Shown here piece by piece: positions 9,467 to 23,767 of a DNA stretch of 31,004 nucleotides. The stretch covers positions 1 to 31,004 of the forward strand of contig NW_013171840.1 in NCBI RefSeq assembly GCF_000151665.1, written 5' to 3'. The position numbers and the translations under genes were made by a program. The notes beneath the pieces are model-generated. The model ran no database searches and had not been told where the DNA came from. It saw nothing but the letters and a program-made list of their open reading frames with translations. This DNA comes from Blastocystis hominis. Its lineage: Eukaryota > Sar > Bigyra > Opalinata > Blastocystidae. Numbering within the stretch: position 1 is the first letter of the stretch; each line of letters starts with the position of its first letter.

Positions 9467-12400
9467 TTATTGTTGTTGGTCCAGGCCCAAATCCAACTCT
9501 TCCACTATCCACGATGCCTCTTTATCCACCTCCGCGCTGCTCTCCTTCGTGCCAAACACACAGCTGCGCAATTGCGCAGCATCGCAAACAAAGGAAGTCT
9601 GCGCCAGCTCGTGCAGCTCGTGTGGAGTCATGGACAACAGCAGATCGCGCTGTTCTTGCCGCTGCTCCTTCGTTTTCCCCGTGAACAAATCCGCGAAGCC
9701 GATCGTTTGCGGCTCCACGGGCGCGTCGATCTCCCCAAACAAACTCAGCCGAGCCTCTTTGATATCGTTCTCACAGTACTGCGCATCGCGCAGCCATTTG
9801 CTTCCCTGCACAAAGTGATTCACCGAGCGAAGCACGTTCGGATCCGCAAAGCTGGAGAAGAAAAGAGCGCCGCTGAGATGCGAACTGCCCGTGCCGTACG
9901 CTCCTCCCTCCTCGCGAATATGCTTGTGAAGGTACGTGGACGACAGGATGCGACTTAGAATATGGACACCATCGAACTTCGGCGTATTCGCATGGATCGA
10001 CGGACTCATCTGTCGGTCATTCCCTCTGATGATTCAATCCTACCGAGCACACGTGGTTTGTGTTGATCGGAGCAATCGTAAACACGCTCTTCTTCTCCCG
10101 ATAGGCGCGTCCCATGGTCCCATCCACGCCTTCCAGCAGCGCCTTCAAGTGCTGCGGCGATGTGTGAATGAACGCATCGGATCCTCCCTCCCCGAAAATC
10201 GATTCTCTTCCCAACACACCGGTTTGATTGACAAGCGTTCCCGCTCTTCGAGCCCATTGCAGCGACTCCTCCACGTTCGCTCCATCGCTCGTCATGAAAA
10301 CTCTACACTCAACGAGGTGTTTTACTGCTACTCCATCGATTGATCGTTGAACACGCGATCCATCAGCGGCTGCAACTCCGTTTCCACGTATTCCTTCAGC
10401 TTTTCCGGGTCGGCGCAGAGCGGCTGCAGCGACAAAACGTGCCGAAGCTACAGAGAACAGTCCAAGCAAACGAAAAACGTGCTGATATCCGCTGTAGCAA
10501 TCTTCCAGGAAGCTCGGCACGGAGAATTGCGCGGCGTTTCGACGCAAATTGTAGAGAGGCAGGTTGTCTGTGACCTCCATGTGCGTACTCGCCAGCAACG
10601 ACTGCAGCAAAATCGCAATCCGATCGAGGGAGCGGGAGAGCTGGTGGTTCTGCAGCTTCGCTTGGAGAAGCGTGGAAACCTTCTCTAAATTGCGGTTCTG
10701 CATGAGGAGCGTCGTTCCGACACTCACGTACTACAATTCACCGCGGGTTTGAGGACTACATTGCGATACAAGCTGTTATCTCCGTGGTATTGCGGATAAC
10801 ACGAAACGTTCATGCGGATTCCACCGCTGCATTCGCTGGTAAGCGTCTCCATTTCCTCGATGGAGAAGTTTTCAGTGTCGATGTTGTTGATGAGATAGAG
10901 AAGAATCGGAAGATTGAGCATATCGCGAACGGAGGAAATGTGGTTTAGATTGAAAACGAGGCGAGGATAGACGATATTGTTTGTGGCTGTTTCCACGTAA
11001 TGAATGCGAGGCTCGCGACTGGACGAAGAAGAAACCACGGGAATGGGCGAAGGAACAGAGTGCTTCTTTGGAATGACCTGGAACTCAATCGAATTCGATT
11101 CGAATACGTCGACAGAAAGAGAAGGAAGCACGGAGTCCGCCACTTCTTCATGGAAAATGTTTGGATTAATCGACGAATCGTAGTGAGGCGCTCCGTTCTT
11201 GTACTGCTCTCGAATCTCTGAAAGAATTTGCTTTTCTGCTTCATTCTACGCTTTATTCATCCGCAAAACGATCACGATCTTATCGAAATAATGAGCATCC
11301 GGCTTCACAATCACCGTTTTGACTCCGCGATTGTTCGCAGGGAGCAAATACTTTCGAATCATTTCCTTCATGACGTTGTTCACTCCCTTCTCCTTCATTT
11401 CCTGCAGCTGGTCTTTCAACAACAAGCAAAACGTTGGATCTGCGTTGTGCGTCCATGCCGTCGCAACGCCTTGCATCAACGAAAGGCCGAATTCTACGCA
11501 TAACAAACACAACGAACACTTCGCACGCGTTACTTTCTGTCGCATCGACAACTCCAACTCGTTCAACAACCCATTGATTCTTCTCTCTTCAAACCCATCG
11601 CGCAGCACATCTTCCAACGTCTTCTGAATCATCTCCTCAAACTCTTTTTCTGTTACATCCAGCGGAATTTCGCTGCCTCCGATCCCAAAGAACGAGTTCT
11701 TACTAAACGCCATATACCCCTGAATCGGATTGAATAGCTGCGCTTTCTTCGATTCGATCATGCTCTTATAAAACGGGGATGATTGTCCGCGAAACAGCAG
11801 CATCGACAAGAGCTGCAGCTTTAGCGTGTCTTCGCTTTCCGTGGTTAAATTCGTCGGAACGATTCGAAGATAATGCCACCCCTGTGCATTCGGATCTGCG
11901 TTCGGCGGAGCCGTGAATTCACTTCGCTCCGACGCATCCAAAACGGCGGATTGGACGGTCGAAACGTGAATCGATTTGCTCTTCTGCTCTTTTTTGAATC
12001 GCTGAAGCAGCTGCGAGTCCAAAAACCGCATGTGATGGGAAGGATGAATGTCTCCGTACGTGTAGAGCAAACAGTTGCTGGGATGATAGTGTGTTCGATG
12101 GAATTCTAAAAGGTCTTCGTAGCGTAACCGCGGGATCGAAGCGGGAACGCCTCCCGAAACGAATTGATAGTTCGTTCCCTTCAGAAACGCGCTGCTCGCT
12201 GCGTTAAACAGCGCGCGTGTTTGATCGGATTGGTAGTTTTTCATTTCGTTGAACACGACGCCCTTGATCTCGTTCTCCTCGAATCGCCAGCCTTCTTGTT
12301 GGAAGTCGGCGAGGCGGAGAAGCGGGAAAAAGGTCGCGTCGCAGTAAACGTCCATCAGATTCGCTAAATCGCGGGGAATTGTGGAACTGACGGGGTAGCT

Positions 12401-12990
12401 GGTGTGATCGTCGAATGTCATGGCGTTCATAAAGCTGTGCTCGCATAGTGGAAATAAGGATACGTTTGGAGAGAGCGTTTTCGCATCTTCATGAAGGGAT
12501 CATGTACAGGGTATTTCTCACTACCACACAAGGTGGTGTGCTCGAGGATGTGGCTGACACCTGTGTCGTTTTCACAGGGAGTACGGAAGGTAACACTGTT
12601 TATAATGATGAAAATACAACACACCTGAAAGTGTTGTCTGTATCCGCACAATCTAAATGCACGTAATCAGCGCCTGTCCGCTCGTGAACAAATTGGAACG
12701 CAGTCAGGTTCAGTTCTGGAACAGGACGAACATTAACACATCGGAATCCGTGGATAATGTCTCCCGGTTTGTATGAAACATATTCTCTCTCTGTTCCACG
12801 CTTTTGAATTGACTCATATCTACAGGATGAGAAAAACAGCAAATGCGAACTCTTTAAAAATATCACTTTCAGCAGAACTCGAGAAATATGATTTTGAAAT
12901 CGAAATGAAAGGAATATACGATGTTCGGCACCGACTTCTACAATGAATCGCGAGCTAGCGTACCCACAATCTCTTCGCAAGTGAGAGCAT
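9467..12990 (-). CDS. PITRM1: Presequence protease PreP/Cym1 (M16C metallopeptidase), organelle-targeted
   Basis: Spliced product of about 1,065 aa, close to human PITRM1. The start [20 protein letters not shown] is a typical mitochondrial presequence. Next come the inverted zinc motif HILEH with LCGSEKYP, and the distal glutamate motif GVVFNEM; R-S-L-Q-T-F-M-N-A-M-T is the usual family stretch. The C-terminal inactive half includes [18 protein letters not shown]. The family clips cleaved presequences and other short peptides in the matrix. Introns: 12938-12967, 12820-12850, 12596-12624, 12435-12463, 11494-11526, 11246-11275, 10731-10759, 10448-10478, 10010-10043, and one near 10308-10354 that fits only as 47 or 50 nt, so that junction is uncertain. 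The upstream same-strand neighbour is the m-AAA protease, whose stop is 55 bp from this ATG. Confidence 0.95.
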
Positions 12991-13025
12991 CCTTCGTCAG
13001 TATATACAAATCCAAAGTGAACTAA

Positions 13026-13033
13026 AACAAACA
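13026..13033 (-). promoter_or_regulatory. TGTTTGTT 3'-end element of the m-AAA protease gene
   Basis: The minus strand reads TGTTTGTT 12 nt past the TAG at 13046-13048. It sits in the 55-bp spacer before the PreP start, so 3'-end formation of one gene and initiation of the next share almost the same DNA. Confidence 0.75.
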
Positions 13034-13045
13034 CGTTCGCCAAAA

Positions 13046-16239
<3,194 letters not shown>

Positions 16240-16618
16240 ATAAAATCTTCTGCTCTATATATAACTCTGTAGATTACAAAAGTACTCCGATGAGGCAAAA
16301 AGAACGAAAACCCCAAGAAACGGTTTTAAGTAACGGACCGTTCATTATTTTTATATATTCTTCTTGTCCAAATTAGAATATTCAAAAATGCCAAAGAAAG
16401 ATTGGACACTTAGAATAATAATAATAATATTAATAATAAAAATAGTAATATTAAAAAAGAAACAAAATCGCGTTTTACAAACTTTTCTTTTCAATTATTG
16501 TAAGCAAAGGAATTCCATTTCAAATTATTTTTTACGAAAACACAAAAAGAAATACGATTCGGTTTTGAAAATCAGTAGAAAACTACAATCTTCACGTTGA
16601 ATTTGTCAAACAAACAAT
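16240..16618. other. Divergent intergenic region with AAT microsatellite
   Basis: This 379-bp AT-rich stretch separates two genes transcribed away from each other and should carry both promoters. It contains an (AAT)n tract around 16414-16440. A 65-codon ATG frame within it (from 16388) is made largely of Ile/Lys from the microsatellite and is not a credible gene. Confidence 0.55.
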
Positions 16619-18678
16619 ATGCCACGGATTATAGATAATGAACAAGGTAACGATATGTTATTGTTTCATTACAAGATAGAACAGAAAAGAATGACTTTTA
16701 GTGAGTATATGGATAAAGTGAAACATTCGAACCAACCAGAGCGCAGTGAAAGCGACATTGAAACTGCTTCGGAATCAGAAACATCTGTCGATTCTAATGT
16801 CGTCTAAACATATAGCCTGTTTTGTACTCGTTGCGAAACAAAAAGAAGATATCACAATCTTCGCAGATTTTGTTCTTATCACAGGTAGATCCTGTTTTGG
16901 CAAGCCAGACAAATCAGACAAGTCAGACAACAACTTCACCTCCAGATGTTGAGATACGACGAGCAGAAAGAAAAAGAGCTACCGTTCCCGATTCTCAGAG
17001 TGAGAAGAAGATTGCAAAGCGACAACTCGAGAAAAGGTCATTCAACCAGAGTTCCAAGGGAAAATCGAATAGTCTAAACTCCCAGAAACGATCTTCTTCC
17101 ACCATTTCTCAATTCCAACCCACAAACAAGAAGGAAAAGGAAAAGGATACAAATACCTATCCCGAATTGATAAAACGATTGGAGAATATCCAGCACACCG
17201 AAGATAATATCTATAAGAACTTCACAGCCCGTGAATTGCAAATTCTTCTGAAACCTCACTATCACAACGTTCCCGACTTAAAAAGGAAGAACCGTTGTGT
17301 ATCAATGTTACTTCAGCTCATATATCAACATGTAATCGATTGTAAACAGGATGACTGCATACCGTCTCCTATTACACTTCCTGTATTAACGGCTGTAATG
17401 TATACAACGTAGTGGAAAAAATCAAACAATTTCTCCATTGCTCCAACAATTGATTTGCTCTTGCGTTCAGAGTTTCCTCATCTCTACGAATTGTGTAAAT
17501 ATATATATAGTTGTTATGCTATTCAATATAGATAAGAAAAAGCAGCCAATAGATACCTCCTGGGAAAGTGCTTCGTTTGTATGGGAATCCGAGTTCCCTC
17601 GACTAGCAGAAATTTCAAAAGCGCCGATTTCTGTTTCTCTGGATACCAGAAATGCTAGACTCGAAGGTACCTCTCTCAGGAATGACTTGCCATTTTCATC
17701 TACAACGAACCAATCTCGAACCAGGCCAGCTGCACCCTCCGCAACTCCTACCATATTATTTCAGTCTTCGTTCCCTTCTGCAATCCGATCTATTTCGCCA
17801 AATGCAGTCTATATCAATTTCTGGAGCAAACACAACAACCGACTTTTTGAATTTCGACCGAATGATTCGATCGCGATTCACATCCCAGTAGCATAGACAA
17901 AGCGATTCAATTAGAGCTTTACTTCTCAGGAACCAGCCCTGAATACTCTCTATCGATCCTTCGATCATCCCATTTCGCAGAGTCCTGAAAACAAGGGACC
18001 CACAAACAAGGAGTTGGTTGCATTGCTTAACAGTGAGTTTATGATATCGCATTCTGTGAACCAACAAGGAGAATGGATCGAAGCTTCTGTGGAAAAGGTA
18101 CATCTTTAATTTGCGTCATTGTAGTTAGAGAGAATTGTTTGCTGTTATTTATAATTGCCTTCTATTCTCTCTTCACCTCCGACTGCCTGATCAAGAGCAG
18201 GTCGTTACTCTCTTTCCTCCCTGGCAGCTTGTTCCAACCATTCCCTTCTTGCCTCTCAGCTTGCTTCAACACTTTCGAGGCTTGGATTCGAATGAAGAAG
18301 GTCCATACATCGAGTCCAATGCTTTATTCCACGAAAATCCTGTCACGCAAGCTTGGATTCCGCGAATCGGGGACATAATCGCGGTTCAGTTTCAAGATGG
18401 GAATGTTTGATTGCAGGAATGATGGTTTTGACATAGCGTGGCTTTTGTTATTATGGCGTGGGAACGATCGTGTCGATTCGCAATTACGTTTCCAGAACTG
18501 GATTGCCTGTTTTGTAGTTTTATCTTTCTGTCAAGTGGATGAATGCCGATAAAAACAGTCTCAACTGGACAGTAATACAGAGTGCAACTCCATCGATTGT
18601 ACTGTATCGTTCCATAATATCAACTAGATCTTCGTATGGGACGTGTATGCAATTCTACAACGCTCTTACATTGTTTGA
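16619..18678 (+). CDS. Unknown protein, basic low-complexity N-terminal half
   Basis: Spliced product of 604 aa. Introns: 16787-16815, 17383-17412, 17495-17531, 17888-17914, 18098-18128, 18405-18436, 18488-18517 and 18599-18627; the 17495 and 18098 junctions are the least secure. Residues ~40-170 are rich in Ser, Lys, Arg and Gln with basic clusters (RRAERKRATV, KKIAKRQLEKR), suggesting a nuclear, partly disordered protein. A helical patch (NFTARELQILLKPHY) and a C-terminal, beta-looking region (WIPRIGDIIAVQFQDGNV ... LSVKWMNADKNSLNW) appear folded. The latter loosely recalls Tudor-like or bromo-adjacent modules, but I see no diagnostic motif and assign no function. Its last exon (18628-18678) lies wholly inside the coding end of the opposite-strand gene. 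Confidence 0.65.
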
Positions 18679-19957
18679 TTTTACAAAAATCCAAAAGAAT
18701 CCCACCAAACAACGACAAAAACAAATCTTTGTCTTCCTCAATCTTCGACTGCATTAAACGCAGTGTACTTTTGATAAACTCATGCTGCTGAGGATACAAC
18801 GAGCATTGAACATAACAACTCCACAACAATCGCAACTGAGGGTCTAAACTATGCCTTCTACCCATCATACAAACTCCCTGATTCTACTCATTCATTCCAT
18901 ACACAGTAGCGAACGAAATGATCGGCATGATCACTTGCATACACGAAAAATTCAGAATCGTTGCAAAGAACAAAATGAACGGATGGACAGAAAGCAGATT
19001 GCAGCTCACTCGACTGTCCTTCGAAAAGAATCCTTTCTGTTTGTCCCATTTGTAATTATCAAAATAGGTTTCGAGGAGTTTCCAAATTACATAACGCAAC
19101 GAAGATTCCTCCTGTGTCGGAAGAAAAGGCAAAACCTTCTCCAATGGAAAGTATTTCACAGAACACACAGGGAGATAGGTGAGAATCAATGCCATCAACA
19201 TCACGCTCTATGCATCAACCATATTAAGGAAGAACGAAATACGAGAGTGGTTTGATCGCTTCGCATTCTTTCGTTCAGTGTGTGGAGCGTCGTTTGAAGA
19301 GCCACGCTACGAGTATCGCGCAGTAGAACGCTAAGATGATTTGAAAGCTGCTTGGCCTGTGCATGGAATTGAATCGAATCATCGGAGAGAGAGAAACAAA
19401 GAAACAGCGAACGAAGATGGTCGATGGAATACAAACGATCCGGTTCTGGGGTATGAGAAGGAAGGGAAGCCAATAAGACATCGATTTCCCTCTGATTACT
19501 AGAGACTTTCCTGCACAAACTAAATGATTCGGTAAGAATCTATGGGAAATCAATTCATTGAGCACTACATTGCTGATAGAGTTTGTTAAATTATTGTGAA
19601 CGATAAAATCCATCACCAACACTTTGATGGACATAGAGGCGTTCAGATAATCTTTGCATGAGAGAATAGACTTCACCAAGGTAAGGCTTGCTATATAGAA
19701 TGCAAGAAATGATGATACCTTGTCGAAACATGTCCGAATCGAGCTTATTTTCTACGCATGGATACAAATTCATTATTTGCTGCATTTCATCTTCCGTTTT
19801 CGTCGAACAAATCTACGTAATATGATTAATGGAGCAAATTGCTTAATACCGCTTGAATTGTTGTTGCTATCTTCAAGTATTCGCTAAGTTCATCCGTAGA
19901 AATTCTAGAAATCCCATTTTCGTGAAGACTGCACAGAAGTTGAATATACTTCTCCAT
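18620..19957 (-). CDS. Unknown all-helical protein
   Basis: Spliced product of up to 380 aa. Introns: 19813-19849, 19691-19718, 19492-19520, 19208-19242, 18884-18914, 18836-18870. The start MEKYIQLLCSLHENGISR is the first ATG. The sequence is almost entirely amphipathic helix, rich in Leu, Ile and Ser, without Gly/Pro-rich loops, as in HEAT/ARM-like scaffolds. The very hydrophobic stretch around SVMLMALILTYLPVC could be buried core rather than a span. I recognise no family. The 3' end is ambiguous: reading straight on gives a TGA at 18620, but a good 30-nt intron (18655-18684) would create a TAA across its junction and shorten the protein by about 20 residues. Both versions overlap the convergent neighbour. 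Confidence 0.7.
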
Positions 19958-20054
19958 TTAGGAAAAATAATTCAAGAAATTTGTAAAACAAAAAAAATAA
20001 AAAGAAAAGAGATTCAATCAAATTAAAACTACTATAGAACACCCAAGGTCTACT

Positions 20055-20843
20055 TTACTTCTGCCTCCACTACATTTCAAATCCAAAATGTTACCTACCA
20101 CTTCCCATAACATATCCGAATCTTCCACTAAATCATTTCGTGTCACTGTTCCCTTGCAACCGGCTACAGGACAATTCATATTTTTCTTTTTATCTAAATA
20201 GCGCAAAATCGCCCCCTTCTCGTAACAATGACCGCACTTTATACTATGGATGACATTCACGTTTTTCCATATACTTTTTCACAGGATTTACAAACAATGA
20301 TCCCGTTATCGGACATCGCAGCCTCTTTCGAGGATCTGAAGACACCACCAACATATCCAAATTTTCATCATCTTCATCTTCATCTTCATTTGATTTGGAT
20401 TTGGTTTTGGCTTCTTTTTCCCGACTACGTTTTCGACTCTACATTATTCATCTTTCATAAAAAATAGTTACAGATTCAATATGTTCACTAAATGGTTGTA
20501 GTAGAGATTCGCCTTCTGAATCTGTTTGCTCGAGTAAGGTGTCAATATCGCTTTCCAATCTCTCGATTTCAATATCCTTATTATTACATACTAGTGATAG
20601 AAAATACAGATTCCAATTGACTATATTGTTGAAGTTGTTTCATTGCGAGTTCATCCTTCTTTTCAAGAACTCTTTGTAACTTATTTATCTTCTTTACCAT
20701 TTCTATTTCATCATCCTATTAATAAAACGTGACAAACTCAAACTTACCACCGAAGCGTCCTTATCTAATTGAATCCTATTCTCTTCGAGAAAGCATGTAT
20801 CTTTATAATAGAAAGATAGTAGTTGTTCCCAAGTTAAACTCAT
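20055..20843 (-). CDS. NSE2: Nse2/Mms21-type SUMO E3 ligase (SP-RING)
   Basis: Spliced product of 210 aa. Introns: 20716-20747, 20577-20607, 20439-20471, 20244-20274, 20070-20098. The N-terminal half is coiled-coil (VKKINKLQRVLEKKDEL; DIEIERLESDIDTLLE), as expected for the part that docks on Smc5. An acidic NEDEDEDDE linker leads to the SP-RING: CPITGSLFVNPVKNIKCGH, CYEKGAILRYL, then CPVAGCKGTV and NDLVEDSDM, keeping the Cys/His zinc set of the family. Nse2 is the SUMO ligase of the Smc5/6 complex, acting in the nucleus in repair and chromosome stability. PIAS-type ligases share the SP-RING but are longer with a SAP domain, absent here. The ATG lies only 15 bp after the panB stop. Confidence 0.9.
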
Positions 20844-20848
20844 TTCTA

Positions 20849-20856
20849 AACAAACA
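20849..20856 (-). promoter_or_regulatory. panB: TGTTTGTT 3'-end element of panB, 2 nt past the stop
   Basis: The sense strand reads TAC-TGA-CG-TGTTTGTT. The element fills most of the 15 bp between the panB stop (20859) and the Nse2 ATG (20843). Cleavage four bases before it would leave a terminal T that a poly(A) tail would turn into TAA, as described for some Blastocystis genes. Confidence 0.75.
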
Positions 20857-20858
20857 CG

Positions 20859-22086
20859 TCAGTAAAGCTTCGTGGTTTCATCATTCTCACTTTCCATCTT
20901 AATTCCTGCCGCCTTCTCCACCTTCGCCAACAATTCCATCATCTTCTCCCTCTCTTCGTCCGTTATCTTATACGTATTGTTTTCTGGCGCAGGGAAGGTT
21001 CCATTCTTCACCTCTTCTCGGTACTGACTTAATGCACCATGCGCCAATTCCGCGACATTTCCAAACTGTTTGCAGAACGATGGAGGTGACTATATTCGAT
21101 TCCCCGTTTCCACTTTTACCTTTCTCTTCATCGGATGATCCAGGAGCCCTAACATGTCGTGCAGAACTAGGACCTGTCCGCTACAATGGGCCCCTGCCCC
21201 AATTCCGATCGTAGGAATATGGACACTTTTGGTTAAAATGTCCCCAACTAATTCGGGCACACACTCCAAAACGAGTGAAAAGCAGCCCGCAGCTTCGAGC
21301 GCCTTCGCGTCTTCGATCAGTTTCATCACGCCGTCGACTAAAAATAACCCCGATTTTTGGATTTTTTTACATGTTTTTCCTTGGATCTTGAAACCCCCCA
21401 TAGCGCCAATAGATTGGGGAGTGAGGCCGATATGGCCTTGGACGGCGATTCCACATTGCGAAAGTGCAGCGACTTCGTTTTTGCGACGCACGCCACCTTC
21501 GAGCTTAATGGCATCCATTTGACCTTCTTTAATTACACGGATACAGTTATGGATGCATTGAGAAATCGATTCTTCCTAGTCCTGAGAGGTTCTTTTGGAA
21601 GATACGTAGGAGCCAAATGGCATGTCGCCGATGAGAAGTGGAAATTTCGCTCCTCGACTCACGCATTTGCAAAACAGAAGGGTGTCTTCTAATTGAACGG
21701 GGAGAGTGGTGGAATACCCCTACCATCAGAAATCACTCCTGCAATCTTACCATTTCTGTCATTCCTACAGAGTCGCCAACTAAAATCATATCAATTCCTG
21801 CTTGATCCACCCAAAGCGCCTAATTCGAAAGGAAAGCGAGAAACGTACTTCCGGGTAGGTGTAGGCAGTGCTCATCGTGATCTTCTCCCCTTTGCGATAC
21901 TTCGAGGCAATCGTAGAAACTGTAACTTTCTACCCATTCGAAACAATAAGTGCAACATACTCTTCGAGGCTTCGCAACCTCACTAAATCCACGCAATCCA
22001 CAGATTAGAGTAGACGATCTGGTGACTGTACATCACAATTGATTGGAACTTATACAACAATAAAGAGACTTGGGGATGGAGAGCAT
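20859..22086 (-). CDS. panB: 3-methyl-2-oxobutanoate hydroxymethyltransferase (ketopantoate synthesis)
   Basis: Spliced product of 336 aa. Introns: 22026-22058, 21930-21960, 21820-21848, 21720-21750, 21576-21605, 21338-21370, 21090-21119. The enzyme transfers a one-carbon unit from 5,10-methylene-tetrahydrofolate to ketoisovalerate, the first committed step to pantothenate and CoA. All signature blocks are present: ILVGDSVGM and IGDMPFGSY (metal-binding aspartates), IKLEGG, HIGLTPQS, LECVP (catalytic Glu) and IGIGAG. The first exons supply MLSIPKSLYFTRSSTLICGL, basic and hydroxylated with no acidic residue, a probable MRO presequence; fungal and plant PanB are also mitochondrial. It also has a short Lys/Glu-rich C-terminal extension. 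It shares a 111-bp divergent promoter with the UBX gene. No other pantothenate gene is in the window. Confidence 0.95.
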
Positions 22087-22197
22087 TCAAACTAAAGGAT
22101 AAACACGAAAGAAAAAGTGTGTTGCTGCCTACGTAATTCCAAAAATACTCCATAAATTCAATTGTAATCTTTGATACTTGTATTGCAGTGTCGCACT
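22087..22197. promoter_or_regulatory. Shared divergent promoter, panB and UAS-UBX gene
   Basis: Only 111 bp separate the two start codons, which point away from each other. Both promoters must fit here. I see no clear TATA box. Confidence 0.5.
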
Positions 22198-23562
22198 ATG
22201 TATTCTGCTACTTATTTTTTCAACAAGATGTTCTCCTATCTTGCAATCACTTTTCCTGACTGTATGGACTACGTTGTGTATCTCTACTTCCTAGATGTAT
22301 TTGCTCCACACTCACGTGATGAAGAAGAGGAATCGCTTATTGACGAGTCCCAGAGAGAAGGAATGCGGTTTAGTGAACAGTTTCGTGCGAAGTATGGCGC
22401 AGAGTGTACGCAGTTTATGGAATCCTCTCTAAATGATGCCGTTTTTTAATATTCGATGCTTCTCATGTAGTTTGCTGTTTCCAGGTTGTCAAAATTACCC
22501 ACAATTATATATTTGTCATCTTCCCTTCATGAAAATACAGAGCCTTTTAACAAGTTTTCGTCCATCTCTCCTTTCATGTAGATTACTCTCCAACCCTATT
22601 GTTGTCGAACATATGAAAAGTCGGTTCGTTTCCTGGGGATGTGACGTTCTTTCTCCTCACGGTTACACTTTTGTACTTACTCCACTTATTGTCATCATGA
22701 CCATTAGCTCAACGAACTCGGTTTCCCCATCACAGAACTCCCTATTCTCATCGTCACTCTCAAAGAAGACGAGAATCGTCCCGCCTCGCTCCTTGGCGTC
22801 ATCAAATACCAAGGTATTCGAATCGAATTCCATTCATCCCAGACAACCTCACTCCCCAATTTCTCGTGGAACTTCTCGATGCCACCGTTTTCCATGCCCT
22901 CGAAGAAGTCCATCAGAACGACCTCGCGGTACATGCATCCAATTCGATCGATTGAAGAGACAGCGTCAGGAAGAAGAACGACGCTTAATGGAAGAGCAGC
23001 GACGCGAATATGAAGCGGCCGTGGAGGCAGACCGTCGAATGGTTGGGATCCCATAACGAGTCATAACAAGATGAATCGAAACACGGCAGAATCCGCAGCG
23101 AATTCGCAGCGAAATGCAGAAGATTCGGAATCGAATTCGATGGAAGATTCGGAATCGAATTCGACGGAAGATTCGGAATCGAATTCGAACGAAAAAGCGG
23201 AGATGGACGCGAAAATGGCAGAAAAAGCGGCGAAAATGGAGGCAATTCGTCGTGGAATTCCAATGGAGCCGACGGAAGGGGAGATCGTGCGGCTTCGCAT
23301 TGTGTATCCGGACGGAACGAAGCTGCAGCGGAGCTTTTTGGCGTCGGATCGGTTCGGGTTTGTGTTGGATTTGATCGATTTGGACATTTTCGACCATAAT
23401 TTGGGATTTCCAGAATTCCGATTGTGCATGACGATGCCACGAAAAGAGCTGGATCGCGTCGGAATCTGGGCGTGGGGTGAGGTGTAGAGTCAGGAAGCGA
23501 AGACGCTGGCAGAATTGGGGTTGAAGGGAAGCTGCCTGCTGCGATTGACGCTGGTGGATTGA
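22198..23562 (+). CDS. UAS-UBX domain protein, FAF2/UBXD8 type
   Basis: Spliced product of 384 aa. Introns: 22441-22470, 22554-22581, 22673-22707, 22814-22842, 22929-22957, 23042-23070, 23458-23487. The N-terminal ~30 residues are hydrophobic and may form the membrane hairpin seen in UBXD8. The UAS thioredoxin-like domain follows (FSEQFRAKYGAECTQFMESS, YLSSSLHENTEPFNK, LPILIVTLKEDEN). Then comes a charged coiled coil (RQRQEEERRLMEEQRREYEA), a triple EDSESNS repeat and a C-terminal UBX (VRLRIVYPDGTKLQRSFLAS ... LAELGLKGSCLLRLTLVD). UBX domains recruit Cdc48/p97, so a role in ER or lipid-droplet ubiquitin-dependent extraction is likely. No UBA domain is visible. A further in-frame 33-nt intron at about 22253-22285 is possible. 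Confidence 0.88.
23119..23190 (+). repeat. Three 24-bp tandem repeats (EDSESNSx) in the UBX gene
   Basis: Units at 23119-23142, 23143-23166 and 23167-23190 are identical except for the last two bases, encoding EDSESNS followed by M, T or N. They form an acidic linker before the UBX domain. Near-identity at the DNA level points to recent slippage or selection on the protein. Confidence 0.95.
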
Positions 23563-23756
23563 GGGAATGGCGAAGAAAAGCGCGGATTTTGTAATTGAAT
23601 TGAAATGAATTGAAATGAAATGAGAGGATGGATGTGCTTTTGTGGTAAAAAAAATGATTATTCTTGTTATGAATTTGTTATAAAAACGTAACGGATTTGA
23701 TTCCCATTATTCATTTATTTTTGCTTTTAAATACAAAGTTCGTTTCGCTTTTTCTC

Positions 23757-23764
23757 AACAAACA
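23757..23764 (-). promoter_or_regulatory. TGTTTGTT 3'-end element of the RGS gene, 3 nt past the stop
   Basis: The sense strand reads GAA-TAG-GAT-TGTTTGTT. As with panB, cleavage four bases before the octamer would leave TA, which a poly(A) tail completes to TAA at the same codon that is encoded as TAG. Confidence 0.75.
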
Positions 23765-23767
23765 ATC

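Noticed and set aside
16388-16600. 65-codon ATG reading frame on the plus strand upstream of the unknown basic-protein gene
   Set aside because: It is built from AAT/ATA microsatellite and A-rich DNA, lacks any domain-like pattern and lies in a divergent promoter region.
16609-16616. AACAAACA (TGTTTGTT on the minus strand) just before the ATG at 16619
   Set aside because: No minus-strand gene ends here; the nearest one starts at 16239 and runs away. Likely chance in AT-rich DNA.
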